NCBI GenBank assembly: GCA_049840595.1
Contig: JASGKO010000036.1
Span: 186,001-250,000 of the forward strand
DNA length: 64,000 nucleotides
From: JASGKO01 sp049840595
GTDB taxonomy: Bacteria > Verrucomicrobiota > Verrucomicrobiia > Chthoniobacterales > Chthoniobacteraceae
Direction: 5' to 3'
Shown: piece by piece, positions 1 through 7,605 of the stretch
How the letters are laid out: the number at the start of each line of letters is the position of its first letter
How positions within the stretch are numbered: position 1 is the first letter of the stretch
Translations under genes and position numbers: made by a program
Notes under the pieces: model-generated
What the model was told of the DNA's origin: nothing
What the model saw: only the letters and a program-made list of their open reading frames with translations
Databases searched by the model: none

Positions 1-81
1 AAAACCGATGGCATGCGAAATGACGAGCAGCAGCCCGACAAGCAGGCCGACGAGCGAAAGGCTAAGATGAGGATAAACCAT
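1..81 (-). CDS. N-terminus of an unidentified membrane protein (cut by window edge)
   Basis: A minus-strand reading frame starts with ATG at position 81 and stays open to the window edge (27 codons). The visible residues begin MVYPHLSLSLVGLLVGLL and form one strongly hydrophobic stretch, so this is a membrane segment or an uncleaved signal anchor. It begins 33 nt after the miaB stop in the same direction, so the two are probably co-transcribed. Too little is visible to name a family. Confidence 0.55.
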   Translation of the reverse strand, partial: MVYPHLSLSLVGLLVGLLLVISHAIGF

Positions 82-114
82 GGGACTTGCAGATTAGAAA
101 GCGGACGCCCCGTT

Positions 115-1485
115 TCAATTCACGATTGCAGGGTCGCCGTAAAGCGAAAAGGCGCTGGTTCGCGTAATGTTCACGTCGAAGACTTCGCCGATGTGGCGGT
201 CGGCCCCCTCGAAAATGACGATCTTATTGCCGCGCGTGCGGCCCATCAGACGCTCCGAGTTATTTTTGCTCGGGCCTTCACAGAGGATCTGCTGCCGGGT
301 GCCAACCAGCTCCTCGTTTTTGCGCAGGGCGATTTCGTTCGCGTGGTTGAGCAGATCCTGGTTGCGCTCCTCTTTCACCGCTTCGGAGAGCTGATCCGGC
401 AGCGCCGCAGCGGGCGTATCGCGGCGCTGGGAATAGCGGAAGATAAAGGCGTTGTCGAAATCGGCGGCCCGCACAAGGTCCCGGGTATCCGCATAATCCT
501 GCTCTGTCTCGCCAGGGAAGCCCACGATGATATCGGTGGTGATAGCCATCTGCGGCACCGCGGCACGGATTTTCTCGACCAAGGCGAGATACTTTTCCCG
601 GGTGTAGGTGCGGTGCATCGCCTTGAGAATGCGATTCGAGCCTGATTGGAGCGGAAGATGAATGTGCTCCACCAGCTTGGGCAAGCGGGTGAAGGCCTCG
701 ATCAAATCGTCCTTGTAACCGATCGGATGCGGCGAGGTGAAGCGCAGGCGCTGCAGCCCGTCCACCGCATGCACGGCTTCCAAAAGTTGAACAAACGGCG
801 ACCGTCCATTTACTTTTTCGAATTCATGCCGACCGTAGAGATTCACAATCTGGCCCAGGAGCGTCACCTCGCGTACGCCCCGCGCGACCAGTCCCCTCAC
901 CTCGTCCACAATCTCGAGAATCGCCCGGGAACGCTCGCCACCCCGGGTGTAGGGCACGATGCAAAAGGTGCACTTCATGTTGCACCCCTGCATGATTGAA
1001 ACAAAGGCGGTCGTCTGCTGCGGCTTCAAGATATGATCGCGGATGGTCTCCTGCGATTGCTGCTCCTCCTCGACGTCCACGATGGAGTAGCGCACGTCGT
1101 CCATAAGCTTCTCGCGCACGGCCTGCTTGCGCTGCACCAGTTCATCCACGTAATCGGCCACCTTGTGAAACTTCTGTGTGCCTACGACCAGATCCACATG
1201 CCCGATGTCACGAACCAGTTCATCCCCGCGCGACTGTGCCATGCAGCCAAGGAAGCCAAAGACCATCTCCGGCTTGTTCGCCCGAAGCCGTCCCAGCAGC
1301 CCCATCTTACCCAAGGCCTTCTGCTCCGCCATATCGCGCACCGAGCAGGTATTGAGCAGGATCACGTCGGCCTCGCGCTCGTTCGACGTCAGCACATAGC
1401 CGCGCGCGACGAGCATCTGGGCGACTTGTTCGGAGTCGCGCTCGTTCATCTGGCATCCGTAAGTTTTAAGGAGAACCTTGGGCAT
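115..1485 (-). CDS. miaB: tRNA-2-methylthio-N6-dimethylallyladenosine synthase MiaB
   Basis: Radical-SAM methylthiotransferase that adds the 2-methylthio group to i6A37 of tRNAs reading UNN codons, in the cytoplasm. The 456-residue length is normal. The N-terminal UPF0004 domain carries the three auxiliary-cluster cysteines (C11 in TYGCQMNERDSE, C47 in LNTCSVR, C81 in FLGCMAQ). The radical-SAM CX3CX2C motif is at C168/C172/C175 (GCNMKCTFC, followed by IVPYTRG). A TRAM-like RNA-binding region closes the protein (about residues 390-455). The IVPYTRG context and the TYGCQMN start separate MiaB from RimO and MtaB. The gene precedes a membrane protein gene in the same direction; no regulatory site was recognised upstream. 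Confidence 0.96.
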   Translation of the reverse strand: MPKVLLKTYGCQMNERDSEQVAQMLVARGYVLTSNEREADVILLNTCSVRDMAEQKALGKMGLLGRLRANKPEMVFGFLGCMAQSRGDELVRDIGHVDLVVGTQKFHKVADYVDELVQRKQAVREKLMDDVRYSIVDVEEEQQSQETIRDHILKPQQTTAFVSIMQGCNMKCTFCIVPYTRGGERSRAILEIVDEVRGLVARGVREVTLLGQIVNLYGRHEFEKVNGRSPFVQLLEAVHAVDGLQRLRFTSPHPIGYKDDLIEAFTRLPKLVEHIHLPLQSGSNRILKAMHRTYTREKYLALVEKIRAAVPQMAITTDIIVGFPGETEQDYADTRDLVRAADFDNAFIFRYSQRRDTPAAALPDQLSEAVKEERNQDLLNHANEIALRKNEELVGTRQQILCEGPSKNNSERLMGRTRGNKIVIFEGADRHIGEVFDVNITRTSAFSLYGDPAIVN

Positions 1486-1720
1486 GATCGTCTAAAAATG
1501 AGCCGGGGAATCTGGAGGAGAATGGGCGGCTTGTAAAGGAGGGAGCCATCCGCCTTGAAATCATTCGGTCCGAGAGCCAGCAGCTTACTCTGGCGTCATC
1601 ATTACCACATTCCACACACCACTCCTTCTTTGCCCACTCAGAAACGATCCACATGCCCCCCTCCTAAACAGAGTCAGTCCGCCATCCATGGCTTTTACCG
1701 GGCTTTCTTTCATTTTACGA

Positions 1721-1740
1721 GACGGCCCAAATGGGCCGTC
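1721..1740 (-). terminator. stem-loop after the DUF5069 gene, possible terminator
   Basis: A perfect 8-bp stem (GACGGCCC / GGGCCGTC) with a 4-nt loop lies about 28 nt past the stop of the minus-strand DUF5069 gene. The minus-strand 3' flank is only weakly T-rich, so intrinsic termination is uncertain. The rest of the 283-nt gap between miaB and this gene (1486-1768) shows nothing else recognisable. Confidence 0.35.
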
Positions 1741-1768
1741 CTTGAATAAGACCGTTCTTCTCTTCCGT

Positions 1769-2266
1769 TCAAGGCTTCCGACCTTCGTCCACGTCGAAAT
1801 AATCCACCATGGTTTCAAGGTCATCACGGTCGCCCAACCCGCTGGCGGTCTTGTAGCGCTTCAGGGCGCGGATGGCAAAGTCGCGCCACCCCAGCTTGGT
1901 CACAAAGGCATTCCAGACCATGAGGTCCACCTCCTCCAGCAGACGGCCCTGCTCGCCGCACCATTGCAGGATTTCCTCGTCCGTACCACCCGCCAGGGTG
2001 CGGGAGCGGAGGTCCTCATAGCGCACTCGTAGGAATTGGCAGCACCAACCATCGGCCCCGCCGCCGAGATTGGCGTGGTAATCGGAGTGCAACCTGCCAC
2101 CGGCCTTGAGGCGCATTTTATCGAGCATCCGCGGGAAATAGGTCAGGCCCGAGGCTTTGTCGTAGGCGCTCCGAGGCGGGGTAAAGGATGGATCATTCAC
2201 AGTGGCGTCAAGGCCGTCGTTCGAAGGAATCATAGGGTATCGGGTGGCTTTCGAGTTTTCGTTCAA
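1769..2266 (-). CDS. DUF5069 domain-containing protein
   Basis: A 165-residue soluble protein that I recognise as the DUF5069 family: a segment with PRMLDKMRLKAGG near residues 45-57, then GWCCQFLRVRYEDL, and an acidic C-terminal half with tryptophans (EILQWC, VWNAF). The family is common in Verrucomicrobiota and Planctomycetota and has no assigned function. No signal peptide or membrane segment is visible. The annotated start is the longest; a second Met at residue 12 (MIPSNDG) is equally possible because neither has a clear ribosome-binding site. It is transcribed alone, downstream of a sensor kinase gene but separated from it by two predicted terminators. Confidence 0.7.
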   Translation of the reverse strand: MNENSKATRYPMIPSNDGLDATVNDPSFTPPRSAYDKASGLTYFPRMLDKMRLKAGGRLHSDYHANLGGGADGWCCQFLRVRYEDLRSRTLAGGTDEEILQWCGEQGRLLEEVDLMVWNAFVTKLGWRDFAIRALKRYKTASGLGDRDDLETMVDYFDVDEGRKP

Positions 2267-2302
2267 CGCTTATTTTTTTCGATCTTCCTATGGTGTAAAC
2301 GC

Positions 2303-2337
2303 AAAAAACTCGCGGCAGCTTCCCAAGCTGCCACGAG
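2303..2337 (-). terminator. strong intrinsic terminator (minus strand)
   Basis: On the minus strand an almost perfect stem (CTCGTGGCAGCTT paired with AAGCTGCCGCGAG, 3-nt loop) is followed at once by six Ts. It lies about 280 nt past the sensor-kinase stop and about 40 nt before the DUF5069 start, so it insulates the latter from upstream transcription. Confidence 0.75.
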
Positions 2338-2571
2338 GCCTATCGACATCAAGGGGCGATGGAATCGCCTTGGATTATTTGCCATCACCCTCGCGCCAAA
2401 TAGCATTGATGCAGTCATCTTAGCAGGCGGCTTTTCATGGGATTCATACTCGTTTTCATACGGAGGGAAACCGCAGCCTGGCAGAAATACAGTTCAGGGA
2501 CTGCCCGACTGCCATGGCAATGGACTTCAATCTCCTGCCAAGTCCATCTCCCGCGCCATCGCGGCGCGGAA

Positions 2572-2606
2572 ATAAAAACCCGGTGCGGCCATGGATCTGG
2601 CCGGGC
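2572..2606 (-). terminator. probable intrinsic terminator of the sensor-kinase gene
   Basis: Minus-strand stem with outer arms CCCGG/CCGGG and inner GGCC/GGCC, followed by TTTTTATTT, starting 13 nt after the kinase stop. The stem is imperfect, so this is weaker than the one at 2303-2337. Confidence 0.5.
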
Positions 2607-2618
2607 CGTGGACCGATC

Positions 2619-4361
2619 CTAATTTGCCACCAGCTTGGGGAAGCGAACGGCGAAGGCAGCCCCTTTGCCCGGCGTGCTTTCGCACCACACTTCGCCCCGC
2701 ATCGCCATTACCAGTTCCTTGACGATGGCCAGGCCCAGACCATGGGAGGATTCCCCAGCGGTCGGCTGGGTGCTCAGACGCGTGAATTTTTTGAAGAGCT
2801 GGGCCTGTTCCTCGTAGGGTATCCCGGGGCCTTCATCGTGCACGGAAACCTGGACGTCGCCTTGCATGAGCATCGCTTTGACGAGCACCTTTTTGGAGGT
2901 GGGGGTGAATTTGATCGCGTTGGAAATGAGATTGGCGAAGACCCGCTGCAGAGCATCGGCATTGGCGCTGATGGAGCAATCGGTCGCCAGTTGGTTCTCC
3001 ACCTGCAGTTGAATCCCTTTTTGCTGCGCGAGATCGTCATGCCGGGCAATCGCCTGTTCAAGAATGGGAACGATTCGCAAGGGCTGCAGCGTCACCCGAT
3101 GCGCCCCTTCCTCGATGGCCTTGATATTGAGGAAACTACTGATGAAATGACTCATCTGTGCGGCGCTATCTTCGATCTCCCGAAAATAGGTGCGGGCTGT
3201 CTCCAAGGAATGCTCGTTTTCCATCAGCCACAGGCGGCATTTGAGTGTGATCACTGCGAGCGGGTTGTTCAGATCGTGGGCCACCATGTTGATGATCTGG
3301 TTCTTTTCCTCATTGAGGTGAAGCAGTCGCGCCTCCATGTCTTTGCGATAGGCCAGTTCGCTGGCCAACCCCCGCTGCCGGACAATCAACACAGTCGCCA
3401 CCAGCCCCCCCAATCCCACGATGATGCCGATGATCATGCATACTTTGGTCCAGGAAATCCGGGTCACATCTTCCAACCCTACCCACCGATCCACGATCCG
3501 GTGCATCCTGGCATCGCCCACCGTGTCCAATGCCTTGCTGAGCGCGGAGAAGAGCAAGGGGCGATCTTTGGGAACCCCCAGGCAGAGTTGAAAACGATAA
3601 TTGGTGAGCCCTGCGATCTTGAGATTAGTCAGGCCATGCGTTTTGATCAGGTAACTGGCAGCAGCCAGATTCTCGATGGTGGCATCTGCCCCCCCTTTCG
3701 CCACCAGCATGAACGCCTCCTGTGAAGTACTGGTCTGGATAACCTCGGCCTGAGGGTAATCCGCCAGTAACATTTCCGTGGTAATGTAGTCCTTGGGAAC
3801 TGCAATCCGCTTTTGAATCAGCTGGCTCATACTGATGCTGAACGGGGCATCACTTCGTGTAATCACCGCTACCGGAAAATCCACATAGGGGCGGGTAAAA
3901 AACAGCAGCTTCTCACGCGAGGGACTCGGAGCGATTCCAGAGACCACATCGACCTCCCCCTTTTGCACGAGTGCAAAGGTTTCCGCCCAGTTATTGGTCA
4001 CGGATGGGACGAATTTTACCCCCATACTGCGACCAATCAACCCCAGCATATCCGGATCGACTCCTTCCATGTGCTGCTTGCTATCGAGCACAGAAAATGG
4101 AGGCCAACGCGGATCAAGCCCGAGGCTAAGATTGGGATGTGCCACCAGCCAGGCCCGTTCCTGCGGCGTAAACTGGACTGGCGGCGGATCTTCGGAGGGA
4201 AAGGGCGAGGAACTTAGAACCGGAGGGGCCGGTTGTTGCGCAAAGCTATCCGCAGACGGACAAAAGACCATTGCCAGGCAACAGCCCTTCGCGACCAGCC
4301 ATCCATTGGAGCCTTTTCCATGCATTGCGAACAGGTGTATCAGAGCCTCTATCATCTTCAC
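2619..4361 (-). CDS. sensor histidine kinase with periplasmic solute-binding (SBP_bac_3) sensor domain
   Basis: A 580-residue membrane kinase. Residues 1-41 look like a signal peptide or signal anchor ending in SFAQQ. Residues about 66-295 form a family-3 periplasmic solute-binding domain (NLSLGLDPRWPPFSV, GEVDVVSGIAPS). One transmembrane helix is at about 305-327. The HisKA phosphoacceptor is H362 in MVAHDLNNPLAVI, and the HATPase domain shows the N box (FANLISNAIKF), G1 (DEGPGIP) and G2 (HGLGLAIVKE). The layout resembles BvgS-type kinases but lacks PAS and receiver domains. The ligand is unknown; related sensor domains bind amino acids or organic anions. No response-regulator gene lies next to it, so it is an orphan in this window. 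Confidence 0.88.
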   Translation of the reverse strand: MKMIEALIHLFAMHGKGSNGWLVAKGCCLAMVFCPSADSFAQQPAPPVLSSSPFPSEDPPPVQFTPQERAWLVAHPNLSLGLDPRWPPFSVLDSKQHMEGVDPDMLGLIGRSMGVKFVPSVTNNWAETFALVQKGEVDVVSGIAPSPSREKLLFFTRPYVDFPVAVITRSDAPFSISMSQLIQKRIAVPKDYITTEMLLADYPQAEVIQTSTSQEAFMLVAKGGADATIENLAAASYLIKTHGLTNLKIAGLTNYRFQLCLGVPKDRPLLFSALSKALDTVGDARMHRIVDRWVGLEDVTRISWTKVCMIIGIIVGLGGLVATVLIVRQRGLASELAYRKDMEARLLHLNEEKNQIINMVAHDLNNPLAVITLKCRLWLMENEHSLETARTYFREIEDSAAQMSHFISSFLNIKAIEEGAHRVTLQPLRIVPILEQAIARHDDLAQQKGIQLQVENQLATDCSISANADALQRVFANLISNAIKFTPTSKKVLVKAMLMQGDVQVSVHDEGPGIPYEEQAQLFKKFTRLSTQPTAGESSHGLGLAIVKELVMAMRGEVWCESTPGKGAAFAVRFPKLVAN

Positions 4362-4476
4362 CCTGAAGGAACAAGGAAAAGTCGAGTAAAATGAGTTTTA
4401 ACACAGTGTTTATACCATTATATCTTCCCACCTTCCCATGATCGGAAGCTGTGGTATCTTGAATTCCCTTTCGGCC

Positions 4477-5373
4477 ATGTTTCTTCTTCGCGCCCTCATT
4501 CCAGTGATTTTGCTCGGCCTGCTCTCAACAGGAAGTATCAACGCCACGCCATCGGCCCGACGGGTGATGACCTGGGCTCCCCCTTATGCCATCGACAAGG
4601 CCATGACCCGACTGCAGCAAACTTTTCGCGGTGTCGGCCCAGCCACGGGGCTGACCGATGTCGCCCTGCAATTCTGGAAGCCTGCCGCCGATGGCGGGCT
4701 GACGCGGGAAAGCCTCTACGGCACGATCACCGATGCCCAGATCACCCAGTTCGTGACCTGGGGGCATGCTAACGGCGTCCGGGTAATCCTATGCATTTAT
4801 AACGGGGGTAGCACTTGGGACTGGTCGCTGGCAAAGAATGCCTTTGCCACTCACGAAAGCAGCTTCATTACCGCCGTAATAACGGAGCTCAACCACCTCG
4901 GATTGGACGGGGTCGATATTGATTTCGAAGGCGATGCCGATTACGACCCCGATGAAGGAGCGTATGAGCAATTTATCAGCGATCTCGCGGCGCAACTGCA
5001 CTCCTCCTCAAAGGTTTTGACTGTGGATAGCTTCGACGATATCTGGAACGCCCCGAGCCAGAACTGGTGGCCCAATCTCCTCCCCCTCGTCGATGGAATG
5101 ACGACCATGGGCTACAACGAAATCGGTCGCAACGCCAGGGGCTGGCGCCGCTACTCCGCGCAAAAAACCGTCGCCGGTGAGAATGCGGCAAAACTGATGA
5201 TCGGCATGCCTTCCGACTCAGCATCCTGGAAAGGCAACTCCGCGCTGGAGCAGATCGGATGGGTGATCAAGGACGGCACCGTCGGCATCTCGATCTGGGA
5301 CGCTCAATTTCCCTCGGCAGCATGGCGCACGCATGCGGTATGGATGAAATTGGGCCAGCTCAGAAATCCGTAA
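4477..5373 (+). CDS. secreted glycoside hydrolase family 18-type protein (chitinase/endo-glucosaminidase-like)
   Basis: A 298-residue protein with a signal peptide (hydrophobic stretch after MFLLRALIPVI, cleavage near SINA). The diagnostic GH18 motif DGVDIDFE is present, with the catalytic acid at E151 in this numbering, and beta-strands typical of the fold surround it (VRVILCIYNGG, MTTMGYNEIG). GH18 enzymes cleave beta-1,4 N-acetylglucosamine linkages in chitin, peptidoglycan or N-glycans; the actual substrate cannot be read from the sequence. An in-frame ATG 39 nt upstream (4438) would add 13 residues; I prefer 4477 because it gives a normal signal peptide. It is a single-domain secreted protein with no carbohydrate-binding module and no neighbouring glycan genes. 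Confidence 0.8.
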   Translation: MFLLRALIPVILLGLLSTGSINATPSARRVMTWAPPYAIDKAMTRLQQTFRGVGPATGLTDVALQFWKPAADGGLTRESLYGTITDAQITQFVTWGHANGVRVILCIYNGGSTWDWSLAKNAFATHESSFITAVITELNHLGLDGVDIDFEGDADYDPDEGAYEQFISDLAAQLHSSSKVLTVDSFDDIWNAPSQNWWPNLLPLVDGMTTMGYNEIGRNARGWRRYSAQKTVAGENAAKLMIGMPSDSASWKGNSALEQIGWVIKDGTVGISIWDAQFPSAAWRTHAVWMKLGQLRNP

Positions 5374-5389
5374 CCCAAAAAACGCGCGG

Positions 5390-5857
5390 CTATTTTAGCT
5401 CGTGCCGTTTGTTGCAAGCGCCAAAGGCCTTGAGTTGGTCACACGTGGCCTCGATGCGGAGCGTCTTGTTCGCGGGAGAAAAGCCGAGCCGTTTACTGAT
5501 GCAATCCTCCAGCGTCTCCATGTGCTTGTCCTCGAATTCCACAATCCGGTCGCAATCGATGCAGATCAGATGGTTGTGATTTGGATGCGCGACGTAGTTC
5601 GGATCGTAGTAGGTGAAGTCCTTGCCGAAATCCATCTCTTTCAGAAAGCCGGTCTCCACCAGCAGCGGCAACGTACGGTAAACGGTGGCGCGGGAGACAG
5701 AGCGCTCGATCCTTTTCGCCATCAGGAGGAGATCCTCGGCGGTGAAGTGCTCCTTGGTGCTGAAAGCCGCTTCGATGATAGCGTCACGCTGGACCGTCTT
5801 GCGCAGCCCTTTTTGCGCAATGAAGTCGTAGATTTTCTGGCGAAGATCAGCATCCAT
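5390..5857 (-). CDS. Fur/PerR-family metal-responsive transcriptional regulator
   Basis: A 155-residue ferric-uptake-regulator family protein. The winged helix carries the family signature SRATVYRTLPLLVETGFL, followed by the metal-binding stretch HPNHNHLICIDCDRIVEF with the first CXXC (CIDC). The second zinc motif is unusual: in place of a second CXXC it has ATCDQLKAFGAC, with eight residues between the cysteines. The start at 5857 (MDADLRQKIY) matches the family N-terminus; an ORF extension to 5896 adds 13 unlikely residues. The gene lies 63 nt after mgtE in the same direction, so it may be co-transcribed with that magnesium transporter gene. A 9-bp inverted repeat spans its start codon. Whether it senses iron, peroxide, zinc or manganese cannot be decided. 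Confidence 0.9.
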   Translation of the reverse strand: MDADLRQKIYDFIAQKGLRKTVQRDAIIEAAFSTKEHFTAEDLLLMAKRIERSVSRATVYRTLPLLVETGFLKEMDFGKDFTYYDPNYVAHPNHNHLICIDCDRIVEFEDKHMETLEDCISKRLGFSPANKTLRIEATCDQLKAFGACNKRHELK

Positions 5858-5866
5858 TGATCTTCG
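5841..5866. promoter_or_regulatory. 9-bp inverted repeat spanning the start codon of the Fur-family gene
   Basis: CGAAGATCA and TGATCTTCG are perfect inverted arms separated by 8 nt, and the ATG of the regulator lies in the spacer. It could be an autoregulatory operator or an mRNA hairpin hiding the start codon. It does not match the classical Fur box. Confidence 0.4.
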
Positions 5867-5920
5867 CAGTATAGGAGCCGCAGTCGCCAGCGTCAAACCG
5901 GCTGAGCACCGGGTAAAAAC

Positions 5921-7318
5921 TCATGTAAGCAGGATGCCGGCGACGGTAAAGTAAATGAAAATGCCGGTGACATCGACCAGAGTCGCCACAAAGGGGGCGG
6001 AAGCCGTCGCCGGATCGAGCCCGAGGCGGCGTAGAATGAACGGCAGGCTCGCGCCCATCAAGGTCCCCCAGCCTACGATACCGATCAGCGAAAAGAAGAT
6101 GACCAGGCCAAACTGATAGACGTGGTAATGGGGATCATCATAGCCCCGGACGAAATTGGGGAAGGCATTGTGCAGCCACTGCTGCGACATGACCCGGAAG
6201 AAGCCCACCACGCCCAGCACCAAGCCGAGCAACAAGCCAGCGCTCAATTCCCGCGCCATCACACGATACCAGTCACGCAGCTTCACCTCGCCCAGCGCCA
6301 GGGCACGAATCACCAGCGTAGTCGCCTGCGAGCCCGAGTTGCCGCCGGAGGAAATAATCAGCGGGACAAAAAAGGCCAGGACGACGACCTTTTCAATCTC
6401 ATCCTCGAAATGCCCCAGTGCATTCGAGGTGAACATCTCAGAGAGAAAGAGAATGATCAACCAAGGCGCACGCTTCTTGAGCATGTTCAGCATGGAGATC
6501 TTGTTGTATGGCTCGTCGAGGGCCTCCATACCGCCAAGTTTCTGGATGTCCTCGGTGACCTGCTCTTCCAGCACGTCGAACACGTCGTCACTGGTAACGA
6601 TGCCGACAAGGCGACCATCCTTGTCCACCACCGGCATGGCCGTGCGGTCGTATTTTTTGAAGTCTTCGATGGCGGTCTCGCGAGGATCGGTCACCTTAAG
6701 AGCCACGAAAGCATTGTCGCGGATTTCACTGACTTTGGCCTCCAACGGTCGCAGCAGGAATTCACGAATTCGGATGTCGTCAATGAGCTGCCCGTGATCG
6801 TCAGTAACGTAGATCATCCCCAGCGTTTCACTATCGCGGCCATTAGCGCGGATAAAATCGAGCACCTCGCGGACGGTCCACTGGTCACGAACGGCGATGA
6901 AATCGGGCGTCATCAGACGCCCCACACTATCCTCGGGGTAGTTGAGAAGCTTTTGCGCAACCGCACGCTCCTCGGGAGAGAGCAGACGCAGGAGTTGGGT
7001 GACGGCCGCGGGTGGCAACTCCTCGAGCAACGCCGTGCGGTCGTCCGCGGACATGTCGTTGAGGAGATTTACGGTCTCCTCGTGTCCCATCGCCTGGAGC
7101 AGATGCTTTTGCGCCTCGATACTCAGGTATTCAAAGGTCTCCGAGGCCACCGACTGCGGCAGCAACCGGAAAACGACCACCTGCTCGCCCTCGGGCAGGT
7201 CGGAAATTAACTCGGCCAGATCGGCCGGAGGCCAGTCGGCAAATACCTCGCGGAGCGCGGCAAAATTGCGCGCTTCGATCAGTTCCTTGATTTCGGGTTC
7301 GAGCAGGCTGGCGAACAT
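5921..7318 (-). CDS. mgtE: magnesium transporter MgtE
   Basis: A 465-residue Mg2+ channel of the inner membrane. The cytoplasmic N domain (about 1-130; ELISDLPEGEQVVVFRLL, MSADDRTALLEELP) is followed by a tandem CBS pair (about 130-255; SVGRLMTPDFIAV, MPVVDKDGRLVGIVTSDDVFDV) that senses Mg2+ and gates the pore, then the plug helix and five membrane segments (about 285-465). The pore region contains the family signature SGGNSGSQATTLVIRALALGE. Length and order are normal. No M-box-type magnesium riboswitch was seen in the 287 nt between this gene and dnaX, where the two genes diverge. A Fur-family gene follows in the same direction. Confidence 0.95.
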   Translation of the reverse strand: MFASLLEPEIKELIEARNFAALREVFADWPPADLAELISDLPEGEQVVVFRLLPQSVASETFEYLSIEAQKHLLQAMGHEETVNLLNDMSADDRTALLEELPPAAVTQLLRLLSPEERAVAQKLLNYPEDSVGRLMTPDFIAVRDQWTVREVLDFIRANGRDSETLGMIYVTDDHGQLIDDIRIREFLLRPLEAKVSEIRDNAFVALKVTDPRETAIEDFKKYDRTAMPVVDKDGRLVGIVTSDDVFDVLEEQVTEDIQKLGGMEALDEPYNKISMLNMLKKRAPWLIILFLSEMFTSNALGHFEDEIEKVVVLAFFVPLIISSGGNSGSQATTLVIRALALGEVKLRDWYRVMARELSAGLLLGLVLGVVGFFRVMSQQWLHNAFPNFVRGYDDPHYHVYQFGLVIFFSLIGIVGWGTLMGASLPFILRRLGLDPATASAPFVATLVDVTGIFIYFTVAGILLT

Positions 7319-7605
7319 AAGAATGAATCGGTTTTTACCGCGACGCGGGCGGCACCATAAATCAGGCGGCGGGCAAACTGTGACGAAAATCGCCGCATGT
7401 CACGCAATTGTTTCAAAGATTGACCCGGTGTAAGGACCACTGATCGGCAGACGAGGTTGCCGCCGGGGCCGGAGGCAGACCGATTTTCCGTCAAGGCATC
7501 AAATTTTCTCTGTATATCGATTATGCCTGGCCAGGGAATTCCCAACTGAAAAATTTCCCGCAAAGGGGCCTTCCCATATCGTTTTCGGCATTCTAAGTTT
7601 TCCCC

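Larger units (their letters stand above)
2267..2618. other. 352-nt gap between the sensor kinase and DUF5069 genes
   Basis: No convincing coding frame on either strand. It contains two minus-strand stem-loops followed by T-runs (listed separately at 2572-2606 and 2303-2337) and an imperfect 8-bp inverted repeat near 2520-2547. The stretch between the two terminators (about 230 nt) is unexplained. Confidence 0.6.

Noticed and set aside
7319..7605. Possible M-box riboswitch upstream of mgtE
   Set aside because: No conserved M-box elements or terminator/antiterminator pair could be recognised in the gap.
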